DNA of 64,000 bases. Source: Pedobacter sp. Leaf176. GTDB lineage: Bacteria; Bacteroidota; Bacteroidia; Sphingobacteriales; Sphingobacteriaceae. A program made the position numbers and the translations under genes. Each line of letters opens with the position of its first letter. Position 1 is the stretch's first letter. Positions 51,140-60,416 of the stretch are shown piece after piece. The notes below the pieces were generated by a model, which ran no database searches, was not told where the DNA came from, and saw only the letters and a list, made by a program, of their open reading frames with translations. The stretch lies in the NCBI RefSeq assembly GCF_001424305.1, contig NZ_LMPD01000005.1, positions 302,905-366,904 on the forward strand, given 5' to 3'.

Positions 51140-51256
51140 ATAATGTCTAAAAACTTATCTTCTATAACATGAAGTTATGGAAGATAAGTTTTAATGATTT
51201 GATCGGGGTTTATTAGTTATGGATCTTTGAATTAGAAAATAAAGACAATCAAAATT

Positions 51257-52243
51257 ATGACACAAATCAAAGACAATTCAAATTCTTCTAAAATAAAGGC
51301 GGGTAACCTGCTAAACTTAAATTTAAACACCCGTAAAATTATCTTCATCCTGGCAGTTTTGCTGTGCCTCTTTCCATTTATGTCGCCTCCTTTAGCCTTA
51401 TTGCTAGGATTAGTATTGGCGCAACTAATGGAACATCCCTATCTGCATTTAAATCACAAGGCCACAAACCTGCTGCTAAAAATTTCTGTTGTCGGGCTAG
51501 GATTTGGAATGAATGTATTCAGTGCAATGAAAGCAGGAAAAGAAGGCGTACTGTTTACCGTAGTTTCTATTTTCGGAGTGCTTATCATTGGTTTTATCCT
51601 GGGAAAAGTATTTAAAATAGAACGTAAAACATCTTTTTTGATATCAGCTGGAACGGCGATCTGTGGTGGAAGTGCTATTGCTGCATTGTCGCCTGTAATG
51701 AACGCAGAAGAAAAACAGATCTCCGTTGCAATGGGTACTGTTTTTATACTCAACTCGGTGGCCTTATTTCTTTTCCCCGCTATCGGACATGCGCTTAACT
51801 TGTCACAGTCACAATTTGGTATGTGGTGTGCCATTGCTATTCACGATACCAGTTCTGTTGTTGGGGCAGCCAGTAAATATGGTGAACAAGCACTACAGAT
51901 AGCCACAACTGTTAAGTTAGCCAGAGCACTATGGATTGTTCCCGTAGCGTTTGGTACATCTTTCCTGTTCAAAAGCAACAATAGCAAAGTTAGTATACCC
52001 TATTTTATAGGGCTATTTATCCTGGCAATGATCGCCAACACCTACTTACCTTTTATTAAGCCTTTTGCGCCCTACTTTGTAGCATTAGCAAAAGCAGGCT
52101 TAACTTTAACCTTGTTCCTGATAGGAAGCGGACTCTCATTTACTATCTTGAAAGCAGTGGGGATAATGCCACTGTTACAAGGCGTAATTTTATGGATAGT
52201 AATTTCAAGTGCTGCATTATGGGCAGTTATATCTTTGGTTTAA
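51257..52243 (+). CDS. yeiH: YeiH-family putative sulfur-anion exporter
   Basis: 328 residues with about ten membrane segments and the family motifs GLGFGMN, TAICGGSAIAALSPV and IHDTSSVVGAA. The family is annotated as a putative sulfate exporter and is linked to sulfite stress. Here it could export sulfite or sulfate made by the sulfur oxidation proteins. Confidence 0.9.
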   Translation: MTQIKDNSNSSKIKAGNLLNLNLNTRKIIFILAVLLCLFPFMSPPLALLLGLVLAQLMEHPYLHLNHKATNLLLKISVVGLGFGMNVFSAMKAGKEGVLFTVVSIFGVLIIGFILGKVFKIERKTSFLISAGTAICGGSAIAALSPVMNAEEKQISVAMGTVFILNSVALFLFPAIGHALNLSQSQFGMWCAIAIHDTSSVVGAASKYGEQALQIATTVKLARALWIVPVAFGTSFLFKSNNSKVSIPYFIGLFILAMIANTYLPFIKPFAPYFVALAKAGLTLTLFLIGSGLSFTILKAVGIMPLLQGVILWIVISSAALWAVISLV

Positions 52244-52249
52244 AATACA

Positions 52250-53641
52250 TTAGTTACTGATCATCACCAGCTTTTTTGAAAGATCATCAATAAGAACCAC
52301 ATGTTTATAATCGGCGCCACCTGTTCCTACACTCTTAATTATCCCCGAGGATTGACCGCTAAAAGCTCCTTTTTCATCGGTCTTAAAAGAATTGATGACA
52401 TAATCTGCGTTAAACGTATCATTTGAGGAGTTGGTTAACGCTAAAGTATACGAAGTATTTGGCTCGAGTTTTTTAAAGTCCTGTTGGACAAGATCAGTCA
52501 AGCCTACGCTTCTTACGTTTAGCATGCCTGATGACATTGAATTATCCTTATTCATCAATTTAATCACCTGACTTTTGTCTGCAAGATTAAGCGGGGTTAA
52601 ATTTTCTTTTGAGGCATTTGCAGGGCTGGCATTAGCGGCGTACAACAATGCTTGCGGACATTGTCCAATAGCAATGGTTTTTACAACGGCCATTTTTACC
52701 AGATCAACCACTTGTACCTGGTCATCATTTTCTAATCCGACATATGCAAATTTACCATCTGCCGAAGTCCAGACGCCATGTGGCAATGATCCTGTCGCAA
52801 CGCTATCAGTAAGCTTGAAATCTTGTGAAACACTAAATACTTTTAAGCTGTTTTCTCCGCCAATGGTTGCCAGCATCACAGGTGAATCATTAACTAAAGT
52901 AAAAGTGACATGGTTGGTAATTGGACCTGTATTTAGTACTGTATGTATCGTATTTGTCTCCGTGCTGATGACAGTGATCTTCCCTACATCCTTATGTGTC
53001 AATGCAATCCATTTCCCATCAGGACTACAGAATATATTTGGAGAAAATGGACTAACTACTGGAATACGCTTTACAATAGCATAAGAAGTTGCATTCACTA
53101 CATCCACTTCTGCAGTAAAGCTGGAACAAATATAAGCCCATTTTCCATCTGGAGTAAAAGCAACCATTCCCGGGCCGTCGGCTACTGGAATTTGCTTGAT
53201 TTCAATCAGTTTATTTGCATCAATTACGCTGATATACGATTCTCCTCTTACCGATATCCATGCCTGTGATCCTGAAGGGTTAAAGGTTGCCTCATGCGGT
53301 GAACGTCCGATATAAACAGTTTTTAAAACTTTATTTTTTGCTGTTGAAATAAAGGTTACTGAATTTGATCCAATGGAAACCGCTGCTAGTAATTGCCTTT
53401 TAGGGGAATAACCCAGGCCATGAACCAGGGCCTGTCCCTTATATAGAGGACTTAAGATATCAGGTTGGGGTTTACCAAGAACAATATTTCCTAATAGCGT
53501 TTGTGTTGAGGGATCTAAGACAGAAACCGTATTAGATATCTGATTGCCTGTATAAACCCTGTCTTGGGCATAGATTGATTGTGCTTTTGATTGTAGGGCA
53601 AAACTGAATATTAATAGCGTAAACAAGGATATCTTTTTCAT
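52250..53641 (-). CDS. Secreted YncE-like beta-propeller protein
   Basis: 463 residues: signal peptide (FALQSKAQ), seven propeller blades with the YVTN/NHL-like pattern (VYTGNQISNTVSVLDPSTQTL, then GRSPHEATFNPSGSQAWISV, and FAYVGLENDDQVQVVDL), then a C-terminal beta domain of about 110 residues. Function unknown; it is the gene after a DUF305 gene on the same strand, 3 bases apart. Confidence 0.8.
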   Translation of the reverse strand: MKKISLFTLLIFSFALQSKAQSIYAQDRVYTGNQISNTVSVLDPSTQTLLGNIVLGKPQPDILSPLYKGQALVHGLGYSPKRQLLAAVSIGSNSVTFISTAKNKVLKTVYIGRSPHEATFNPSGSQAWISVRGESYISVIDANKLIEIKQIPVADGPGMVAFTPDGKWAYICSSFTAEVDVVNATSYAIVKRIPVVSPFSPNIFCSPDGKWIALTHKDVGKITVISTETNTIHTVLNTGPITNHVTFTLVNDSPVMLATIGGENSLKVFSVSQDFKLTDSVATGSLPHGVWTSADGKFAYVGLENDDQVQVVDLVKMAVVKTIAIGQCPQALLYAANASPANASKENLTPLNLADKSQVIKLMNKDNSMSSGMLNVRSVGLTDLVQQDFKKLEPNTSYTLALTNSSNDTFNADYVINSFKTDEKGAFSGQSSGIIKSVGTGGADYKHVVLIDDLSKKLVMISN

Positions 53642-53644
53642 ATG

Positions 53645-54241
53645 TTAATGGGAGTTTGTAAATGTCTTCATTTGTTGGATTTCTATCTGTTCATCTGAGA
53701 TAATATTCTCGGCCAGTCTTTTTACATTTTTATTTTTTCCATACCGCAACTCAACTTTAGCCATGTCGATGGCAGCCTGATGGTGAGGAAGCATTATCCT
53801 TGCAAAGGACAGATCAGTATCAGACAATTGTTTTTCTTCAGGCATTTGTTCCATCATCACTTTCATCATCTTCTGGTTGGCGTTTTGATGTTGGTTGCCT
53901 GTAGCGATAAATCCTTCAGGATGGCTGAGCAGGAGTCGCATTTGCTGAATCTGGGTTTGTTGCTCAGCTTTGATACTTTTAGCTAGCTGAATCATTTCTT
54001 TATTTTTTCCGGTCTTAATCTCTTCTTCTGCCATATCAATAGCACCCTGGTGATGTGGGATCATCATTTGTATGAAATCTCTGTCTGCAGATGTGGTAGC
54101 TGATATTTCATCCATCTTCATCATCATATGAGCCATTTGCCCAAGGAAGACATTTTTTTTAGTTGCCATTTGCATGTGTTCATGTTGTGCTCGTGCAGAG
54201 AAACTAGCAAATAGTAGAAGTATAGACGTGAATCTGATCAT
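53645..54241 (-). CDS. DUF305 secreted protein with two repeats
   Basis: 198 residues with a signal peptide (LFASFSARAQ) and two halves marked MIPHHQGAIDMA and MLPHHQAAIDMA. Related to the DUF305 protein at 27429 but not lipid-anchored. Met/His content suggests metal binding. Followed 3 bases later by the propeller gene. Confidence 0.82.
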   Translation of the reverse strand: MIRFTSILLLFASFSARAQHEHMQMATKKNVFLGQMAHMMMKMDEISATTSADRDFIQMMIPHHQGAIDMAEEEIKTGKNKEMIQLAKSIKAEQQTQIQQMRLLLSHPEGFIATGNQHQNANQKMMKVMMEQMPEEKQLSDTDLSFARIMLPHHQAAIDMAKVELRYGKNKNVKRLAENIISDEQIEIQQMKTFTNSH

Positions 54242-54333
54242 GGTTTGATGTAGAATATTAATTGTGATAAACTGTTTATGCCAAACAAGCCTTATGCGAT
54301 AACCGCAAGATCCTGAAATTTGTTCTTATTGAG

Positions 54334-55530
54334 CTATATTACATCTACATCAATTGGCGAGATAAAATTAACCATGTAAGTTCTTCTGTCTAAATCATGC
54401 TCCATGGGTTGCGTTTTGCCATTTTGATCTGTCGCTCTAGCCATTAAACTATATCTTCCAGTCTTAGCAGGAACCACCCATTCAAATTCAAATAGCTGCC
54501 AGGCGAAAGGGATAGCAGGACCAATTAATTTTGCTGGTTGCCATGAATTTCCTTTATCCGTGCTTATTTCTACTTTCGATAGGTTACTATCACCTGACCA
54601 TCCTGCACCCCTTACTTGATAAGGTTTTCCAGCCGGCACCGCTTCAAACAATACCGGCCTTGATATTTCAGACTTAACCAATGTAGTGGTTACGGGCGTC
54701 AAGGTAGGTAGTCCTTCAACACGCTTCCAGTAAGCATATTCAATCGTCTGCCAATAGCCATCAAACGGCTTTTCAGATGCAGTAATTTTCATCAGCCATT
54801 TCACAGATGCCATACCATACCATCCTGGAATAATTGCCCTTGCCGGGAAACCATGTTCAGCACTCAATGGTTTTCCATTCATTTCATAGGCGATGATGAT
54901 GTGATCCTGCATTGCTATATTTAACGGAATGCTTCGGGCGAATTTGATTTTTCCTGGTGATTTCGGCTCTTCTGTAATCATCCCCTCATCATTCCCTTCC
55001 AAAATAATGTCTACCGTACCCACCTTTATGCCAGCCTTCTTTAACAATACGGATAAAGGTACTCCTGTCCATTCAGCATTGCTGATCCCACCTTGTTCCC
55101 ATCCTAAACCCTTCACTTTTGGGGCGAGGTTAGCACGTCCGTTTCCGGCACATTCTATAGTAGCCATTACCTTTTTTGCAGGAAGCTTTTTAAGTTCGCT
55201 CAGATTGATCTTTATGACATGATTGGTGTTGCCGCCAATCTCTAATTCCCAATTTGTAGCATCAATATTGGGAATATTAAAATGACTCCTGATGAAGAAC
55301 TGGTTATTTGGAGTAATCCTGTTTTTTAACGTAGGAAATGGAAACTCCATATTTAATGGCTTTTTCTCTCGCGTAATAAGTCCTGGAAAGTCATTGTCTT
55401 CTCTGGTTTGTTGAATCTCCTTCGCCGAAGCCCAGGATGGTATTGTTGCGCCAGCTATCACCGGGATAATTCCAGTAACAAAATTACGTCTGTTTAACGT
55501 GTAGTTTTGTGATGTTTTGTCGTTTTTCAT
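54334..55530 (-). CDS. Tat-exported sulfite oxidase-like molybdoenzyme
   Basis: 398 residues with a twin-arginine signal (NRRNFVTG, Arg14-Arg15), the oxidoreductase molybdopterin domain with Cys127 in IECAGNGR as molybdenum ligand, HGFPARAIIPGWYG, and a C-terminal dimerisation domain. Layout and length match SorA/plant-type sulfite oxidases. It should oxidise sulfite to sulfate in the periplasm. No SorB cytochrome is adjacent; the diheme cytochromes could take the electrons. Confidence 0.88.
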   Translation of the reverse strand: MKNDKTSQNYTLNRRNFVTGIIPVIAGATIPSWASAKEIQQTREDNDFPGLITREKKPLNMEFPFPTLKNRITPNNQFFIRSHFNIPNIDATNWELEIGGNTNHVIKINLSELKKLPAKKVMATIECAGNGRANLAPKVKGLGWEQGGISNAEWTGVPLSVLLKKAGIKVGTVDIILEGNDEGMITEEPKSPGKIKFARSIPLNIAMQDHIIIAYEMNGKPLSAEHGFPARAIIPGWYGMASVKWLMKITASEKPFDGYWQTIEYAYWKRVEGLPTLTPVTTTLVKSEISRPVLFEAVPAGKPYQVRGAGWSGDSNLSKVEISTDKGNSWQPAKLIGPAIPFAWQLFEFEWVVPAKTGRYSLMARATDQNGKTQPMEHDLDRRTYMVNFISPIDVDVI

Positions 55531-55680
55531 TTCAATAAATGTAGGTGATTACAATATAGCCAAAAATCTCTCATAGGATAACTTGTATTCTTCCTTTTTC
55601 TTGATGGTTGAAAGGAAACAACTGTAGACTTTACTTCATCGCTGGCCTGCTAGAAAAGACACAATAGTTCTATAACTGTT

Positions 55681-55719
55681 TATCAAATACTCATCTCAAT
55701 TTCTATCAAAAAACGGTCG
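55681..55719. repeat. Repeat fragment, copy C
   Basis: Matches the first 39 bases of copy A (34251) with very few differences, including TATCAAATACTCATCTC and CTATCAAAAAACGGT. The match stops there. Confidence 0.6.
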
Positions 55720-55805
55720 TTTCTTGATAATACAAAAATGGGCGAAACAATTCATTGAAGAGGCTATTGGAATAGATTTCAAAATGATAAATTCCTTGGT
55801 AAAAC

Positions 55806-56150
55806 TTATAGTAATTTCTTTTTACGATACTGCCTTTCCACCTTATTGTTTAACAAATTCTCAAAATCAACTATCGCTTCGCAATGCTCATAAAAGTTCG
55901 AACTTCCGCGGATTGACTCTACTTAAACGGCAAAAAGCCTTGAAGTTCGAACCTTTTCTTTGAAAAGAGCTCAATTTCAAGGCTTTTTTCATTTTATGAT
56001 ATTTCATAATAAAAATCAGGAAACGAATTATAAACACCTTATCCATTGAAAATGAAGCAATTAAAGGTTCGATCCTGCTTCGGTTAACCGAAGCGGCGAA
56101 AAACAAATTATTAATTGATTAACAACACTTTAGAGTTCGAACCTCAAATC
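55806..56150 (-). repeat. Structured TTCGAAC repeat unit, copy 2
   Basis: Four TTCGAAC-type sites lie at 55897, 55946, 56068 (TTCGATC) and 56136, with spacing 49, 122 and 68. AAAAAGCCTTGAA (55932) pairs with TTCAAGGCTTTTT (55976), and GCTTCGGTTAACCGAAGC (56077) forms a hairpin. The 55806-55922 part encodes the RGSSNFYEHCEAIVDF tail on the minus strand. The unit follows the stop of the 62-residue gene by 2 bases. Confidence 0.75.
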
Positions 56151-56151
56151 A

Positions 56152-56340
56152 TTAGCGTTCTATATCACTATTCCCCCTCTTTAAATCATCCTTTACAATT
56201 ATCTCTGAAAATCTTTTTTGTGTTCGAATTACCTCTTCAGCTTCACTGTCAGAAAAATGTTTGAACATAGGTAAAGCCTTAACTTCTTGGATAGTAATAT
56301 CATTTAAGCGACTGAAATTTAGGTTATCTAGATTTTCCAT
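56152..56340 (-). CDS. Small conserved protein (62 aa), copy 1
   Basis: 62 residues from the ATG at 56340. The core LPMFKHFSDSEAEEVIRT and FSEIIV is shared, with conservative changes, with the equal-length protein at 61878. No signal or membrane segment; probably helical. The link to the structured repeat downstream in both copies suggests they form one unit. Function unknown. Confidence 0.65.
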   Translation of the reverse strand: MENLDNLNFSRLNDITIQEVKALPMFKHFSDSEAEEVIRTQKRFSEIIVKDDLKRGNSDIER

Positions 56341-56668
56341 ATCTATAATTAGAATCCAACGAAAAAATAGTTCAATAATAATCGACTTGTTTAAGGTTTC
56401 GGCATAAACAATTGGCGCATTCAAAGTAGGAAACATAACCCCGTATTGGCTGGACAGGCATTAACGCTGGCCATGATGATAATATACCGGCTTCCAACGG
56501 TAGTTACGCACCTGTCCAGAAGTGCCGTGTACGCTTGCAAGTTTTCAGTTCTTAATTACCATCAACACGACACATCAATAAAGATGTTCAATTAGATTAC
56601 TAAAGCCATGAAAATTGTCAAGCGATTAATTCATTTTATTTGTAGTTTAGCCGTATTAATCTAAAGAA

Positions 56669-56980
56669 ATGAACTTCACTCTCGATAAAGCCACTGAACT
56701 TGTAAACCATTACCAATTTCTAATTGGCGAGCCGTTGGATAATTCACAGCGCGCGTATCCGATAACAGACTTAGCAATAGTGCCGGATGATGCGCAAAAG
56801 ATTTCCACCATTCTGAGTGAGCTGGAAAACGGAAACAATATGATGCTACTAGCGCGGGAGGGTTACGAACCAAAGGCAGTTAGAATTGTAGTGGCGCATA
56901 TTGACAACTACAATGGCAATGTTGTCTACAATTGTATTAACGATTACATAGAAACATATAATATCGAAAAGGCTTATTAG
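56669..56980 (+). CDS. Hypothetical protein (103 aa) in the phage-like segment
   Basis: 103 residues, ATG start, well-folded composition (FTLDKATELVNHYQFLIGEP, then VVAHIDNYNGNVVYNCINDYI). No domain recognised. Its stop overlaps that of the opposite-strand 61-residue gene by 4 bases. Confidence 0.55.
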   Translation: MNFTLDKATELVNHYQFLIGEPLDNSQRAYPITDLAIVPDDAQKISTILSELENGNNMMLLAREGYEPKAVRIVVAHIDNYNGNVVYNCINDYIETYNIEKAY

Positions 56981-57162
56981 TTATTCCTCAGCCTGTCGGT
57001 ATAAAATGCATGTTCTACCGGGAGAGATATAACGCAGTCCATCCCTTGGTTGTCTATGGCAAGGTCTGAGTTTTCGTAAAAGCCGTCCATTTTATCCACG
57101 TAAACATTGATGAAAAATCTAATGCGGTGCTTATCTTCTAAGTAATTTTGCCAGTTATACAT
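56977..57162 (-). CDS. Hypothetical protein (61 aa)
   Basis: 61 residues beginning MYNWQNYLEDKHRIRFFINV. ATG start, mixed charge, no domain recognised. It reads as a small phage-type protein. Uncertain. Confidence 0.4.
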   Translation of the reverse strand: MYNWQNYLEDKHRIRFFINVYVDKMDGFYENSDLAIDNQGMDCVISLPVEHAFYTDRLRNN

Positions 57163-57210
57163 TATTTACCTCTACGCAATCATAACCTAACAAAAATATT
57201 ACGCAACAAA

Positions 57211-57232
57211 AAAGGCCCCCGCAGGAGCCTTT
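57211..57232 (-). terminator. Terminator after the 37-residue gene
   Basis: AAAGGC and GCCTTT, extended by CC/GG, form a stem; on the minus strand TTTTTTG follows. It lies 7 bases past the stop at 57239. Confidence 0.75.
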
Positions 57233-57238
57233 CTATAA

Positions 57239-57352
57239 CTACTTAGAACCCTTGTTAGATTCTTTTACAGTTGTGCTTTTGTGCTTGTCAGCATACGTTT
57301 TGGTAACGTACTTTCCTGATTTCGCAGACCTATAACTCGACGATTTTGCCAT
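57239..57352 (-). CDS. Very small basic protein (37 aa) with a strong Shine-Dalgarno
   Basis: Encodes MAKSSSYRSAKSGKYVTKTY and 17 further residues (KESNKGSK at the end). AAAGGAGG lies 8 bases before the ATG, a perfect ribosome site unusual for this phylum, and a terminator follows. The coherent expression signals support a real gene, possibly phage-derived. Function unknown. Confidence 0.65.
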   Translation of the reverse strand: MAKSSSYRSAKSGKYVTKTYADKHKSTTVKESNKGSK

Positions 57353-57385
57353 GCATAATACCTCCTTTCGTTGCCTTCAGAATGT

Positions 57386-57715
57386 TTACGCTAAATCTTG
57401 AATTGTAGCTGTTGGCGCTAAACTTTTGATAAGCTCAATTCCTTGGTTACGTGCATAGGCTGTTGTATAGCCCTCACTTCTACCAATAATCTCACCATTA
57501 GCGGCTTTCAAATTAAATCTGTAGTTATCAACCTTATCTGACTTCTCATAACGGAAGTCATAAATGCAGTTCACTTTTACAGACTGAACGCCATCCTTAC
57601 AGGACTGTTTGTAAGGATAACCCTCACCATTCAAAACGATTTTGTTGTTGCCTGAATACAGGCGGTAATAGTACTGGCCATTAATGGCGCTTTTAAAAAT
57701 TGAGAATACTCCCAT
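57386..57715 (-). CDS. DUF1508 (YegP-like) protein
   Basis: 109 residues from the ATG at 57715. It shows two YegP-like beta units: FKSAINGQYYYRLYSGNNKIV and FNLKAANGEIIGRSEGYTT. The family is small and poorly understood. The frame extends upstream to 57769, but the internal ATG matches the domain start. Confidence 0.7.
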   Translation of the reverse strand: MGVFSIFKSAINGQYYYRLYSGNNKIVLNGEGYPYKQSCKDGVQSVKVNCIYDFRYEKSDKVDNYRFNLKAANGEIIGRSEGYTTAYARNQGIELIKSLAPTATIQDLA

Positions 57716-57924
57716 GGTTTTTGAATTTATAATGTTAATGCAGCTGACTATCGGATTCGCTGCAAACAAACCGGGAATGTGTTAGGACTTGCTTTTGAAC
57801 AAAAACAAATATATATTTGTAACACAAAACGGCGCTGGTGAATTAGCCAGCATTAATTAGTTGTTCCACCTCTAATTGTCTTTTGTAACCTCGGGACGCT
57901 ACTCGAAATAGTGTCCCGATTAAT

Positions 57925-58323
57925 CTAATTCGTTTCCTCCTCTTTATTTTCTTTCTTACTGCGGATAGTCGATTTTCGCTTACCCAATATGTACATCACA
58001 TTTCCATCATGTGTATCTTTCTTAATATCAAAACTTATAATCTCTTTCACGTAATCCAGCCCAACAGTATCAAATACATCACCTAAGTTTAGGTAATAAT
58101 AGTCTCCAGCTTTTGCAACCTTACCAGCCCCCTCTTGTCCATTACCTGAAATAAGATAAAAGACGTTCTTGTCGTCCGTATCTTTTGCAAAAAGAAATTC
58201 CTCCTCGGCCTTTAATCCCATTAGATTATTAGCCTCCATATTAAACCCAAGCTTCCCCGTTAGGTGAATCGTTGCTTTTGGTTTTGCTTTTCCAAAGGTT
58301 GCCTTTACTATCTCTATTGCCAT
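57925..58323 (-). CDS. Hypothetical protein (132 aa)
   Basis: 132 residues from the ATG at 58323, with a beta-rich core (AKPKATIHLTGKLGFN, NVFYLISGN) and a highly charged tail (KKENKEEETN). It looks like a phage-type structural or DNA-associated protein, but no family is recognised. Confidence 0.55.
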   Translation of the reverse strand: MAIEIVKATFGKAKPKATIHLTGKLGFNMEANNLMGLKAEEEFLFAKDTDDKNVFYLISGNGQEGAGKVAKAGDYYYLNLGDVFDTVGLDYVKEIISFDIKKDTHDGNVMYILGKRKSTIRSKKENKEEETN

Positions 58324-58537
58324 ATACAAATATATAAAAATTTTTCTTTAACGCAATAATGCAAGTTTTCCACAATAAATGTTTTAATGTTTAAAAGTAA
58401 CACCTTTTACGGTAACCCATAAAACCCTATTTGATTAATGTATATGCAAATATCAATTATTTTAGTTTTTATTTTAAATAAATATTGATTTGAATTTTTC
58501 TTTATATTTTCTTTTGTATTTCTTTTTTAAACCTTTT
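58324..58537. other. Very AT-rich gene-free stretch
   Basis: Long A/T runs and no coding frame. It may hold the promoter of the gene at 58323 on the minus strand. Confidence 0.5.
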
Positions 58538-58885
58538 TTAAATATTTATTAAACATTTATGAACAAAGTGCACTGATGCACTGCAAAGCAAGTTTTGTAT
58601 TCGAGGGCGTTTCTCAGTGTCATCTTCCTCTATTGCCCCGCTACGCCAATCATCATTGTAAAGATTTGATTTACCTAGGTTACAATACTGGCAAAGGATG
58701 GATATTGTCCAATCTCAAGTCTAGCGGGGGATATTTAGAGAGAGGTTTTATATGGTCAACGTGCATTTTACCCCTAGACGGAACCATAACGCAGGCCATG
58801 CACACTGCACCATAATGGCGAAGCGCTTTATAGTGCAGTTTGTACTATCCATCGGAGATATAAAAGTTTCTTAGCCATGCCATGC
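58538..58885 (-). pseudogene. HNH endonuclease, disrupted
   Basis: On the minus strand the frames join to an HNH nuclease: FYISDG, stop, YKLHYKALRHYGAVCMAC, then MHVDHIKPLSKYP and LRLDNI, a frameshift near 58680, then CNLGKSNLYNDDW. The zinc cysteines, HVDH and CN...K motifs are all recognisable. One nonsense codon and one frameshift make it inactive. Nucleases of this type usually sit beside phage packaging or replication genes. Confidence 0.78.
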
Positions 58886-58889
58886 GTTC

Positions 58890-59102
58890 CTAAAAAATGA
58901 AATCATAAATCAGGTTAATTTCGACGGGCTTTTTACTATTAAGAAACTTGATATAACCATCGCCGATGCGCTTTGGATGGTAATCCGTTTGAAACTCTCT
59001 GTTTACGACATTAGCAATGAATGAATACTCATATCCATAAAATCTTCTAAAGAAGATAAATAATTGGTAAGCTTGCTTATTCCACGCTCGGCGAGTTTTC
59101 AT
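58890..59102 (-). CDS. Hypothetical protein (70 aa)
   Basis: 70 residues, ATG start, aromatic-rich (FIFFRRFYGYEYSFIANVV). Basic N-terminus and a possible small helix-turn-helix, but no family recognised. It lies 4 bases from the broken HNH gene. Confidence 0.5.
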   Translation of the reverse strand: MKTRRAWNKQAYQLFIFFRRFYGYEYSFIANVVNREFQTDYHPKRIGDGYIKFLNSKKPVEINLIYDFIF

Positions 59103-59259
59103 GGCGTATTCCTATCAGTTAAATTTCTTCAAAATATGGCCCGACTCGTTTGTTAATTCGTAAGGCTGGGTCGCCCCAGAACCATAGTCGATTTTCTCAG
59201 TATAACGGGGGAGCGGACATCTCTAACCATCTTGTATGTTCACTTCCATTAATCATATA

Positions 59260-59850
59260 AAGTTGGAGCTTTAATCAAGCCTTGGCCGGCGAAGGTTTTT
59301 TTCCGCCTCATTAGTCTGGCTTAATAAGAAAATCCAAATGTTGTGGCGCTTGGCGAAGTCCGCTAAACCTTGCACGACATCGCGTAATTGCTTTTCCTTA
59401 GTCTGGCGGCTATCTTGACCCTGTACAACTTGCCAATAATCTATTATTGCACCCATTATATCATGCCGCGCTACAGCTTCAAGTAATCGAGATTTCAGCT
59501 TATTAAATATGATTCCCGGTGCATCGAGATACCCAAATATTAGTATTAGGCTTTAAGCCTCCCATGTTCTTTTCCCTCGATGAATTCAAGGCTATTTAAA
59601 CCCGTCTTTACGAGCAAACTTTCGCTGAGCAATCTCATTAGCGCCCATCTCAATTGCTACGTACAGGTGCTTAAGTCTTGCTTTCTGAGATTGTAACTAA
59701 TGGTTGGTGCTAACAAAGTCTTTCCTGATTTGGCTTTTCCAGAAAATCCGTAAACTTTACCGCAGAACAATCCACCGCCCATCAAAGCATCCAGACCGGC
59801 AGGCCAGTCGAGAACCTTTCTCGCATAACTCCTCTTCCCCGCATTTCATT
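59260..59850 (-). pseudogene. DnaB/RecA-like ATPase (phage-type helicase), multiply frameshifted
   Basis: Reading the minus strand across frames gives KVLDWPAGLDALMGGGLF, Walker A GFSGKAKSGKTLLA, HLYVAIEMGANEIAQRKFARK, FGYLDAPGIIFNKLK, MGAIIDYWQVVQGQD and IWIFLLSQTNEAEKNL, the order of the RecA-type core of DnaB helicases. At least two frameshifts and stops interrupt it. A short frame beyond it (59115-59200) may be a further remnant. It indicates a lost phage or plasmid replication module. Confidence 0.72.
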
Positions 59851-60128
59851 AAGAATGTCAACTTGAGAGATATGCTATCGGAAGTCATCAGGTCGGCACT
59901 CATGCTTTGCAGAATGGTCATCGAGTGGTCGTGCGGAATATCTTATCTGCCATTCCTCTGTCTTTGTCTCTGAGGCTACTAACTTCTTCCAATTTCTGTT
60001 ACGGTTTGATTACGGATTGATAACATGGTGATAAAGCCTGACTTTTCAGCCTCCTCTATAAACCGACACTATTACCCCCGTCAAATCCTGTCAAGTAAAA
60101 TTCTTATCTTTATATAAATAAAAATTAT

Positions 60129-60416
60129 ATGGCTCAGATAACAATGAAGTACACGTTTAAGGACGAAAACAATAAAATTATTGAATCAATTTCGGATAGT
60201 GAAGCAATGGCCGCGATTACCCAATTCAATGGAGGAAATCCATTTGCGATGGGGCAAGAATTGAATCTTCTATTTGGCTATGATGTTAAGACTTATCAGT
60301 TAAGGAACTTTGAAACTTACTATTACAAAAACACAATGGCGCATGATGGGTACGATAACGGTAAAAACCATGACTTTAACAGTGAAACTATTTACTACTT
60401 ATCAGAGCTTAGATAA
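60129..60416 (+). CDS. Hypothetical protein (95 aa)
   Basis: 95 residues, ATG start, no signal or membrane region, acidic and aromatic (ETYYYKNTMAHDGYDNG). Its stop overlaps the start of the next gene by one base (TAATG), so the two are coupled. Not recognised. Confidence 0.6.
   Translation: MAQITMKYTFKDENNKIIESISDSEAMAAITQFNGGNPFAMGQELNLLFGYDVKTYQLRNFETYYYKNTMAHDGYDNGKNHDFNSETIYYLSELR

Noticed and set aside
55888..56106. Minus-strand 72-codon frame across the repeat
   Set aside because: Out of frame with the conserved tail peptide and not kept in the second copy of the unit.
55897..56142. tRNA or attachment-site reading of the TTCGAAC motifs
   Set aside because: The motif resembles a tRNA T-loop, but no acceptor, D or anticodon arms can be drawn around any of the four sites.
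58576..58815. Plus-strand 79-codon frame
   Set aside because: Opposite strand encodes clear HNH nuclease motifs, so this frame is a shadow.
59704..59973. Plus-strand 89-codon frame
   Set aside because: Lies antisense to the Walker A region of the broken DnaB-like gene.
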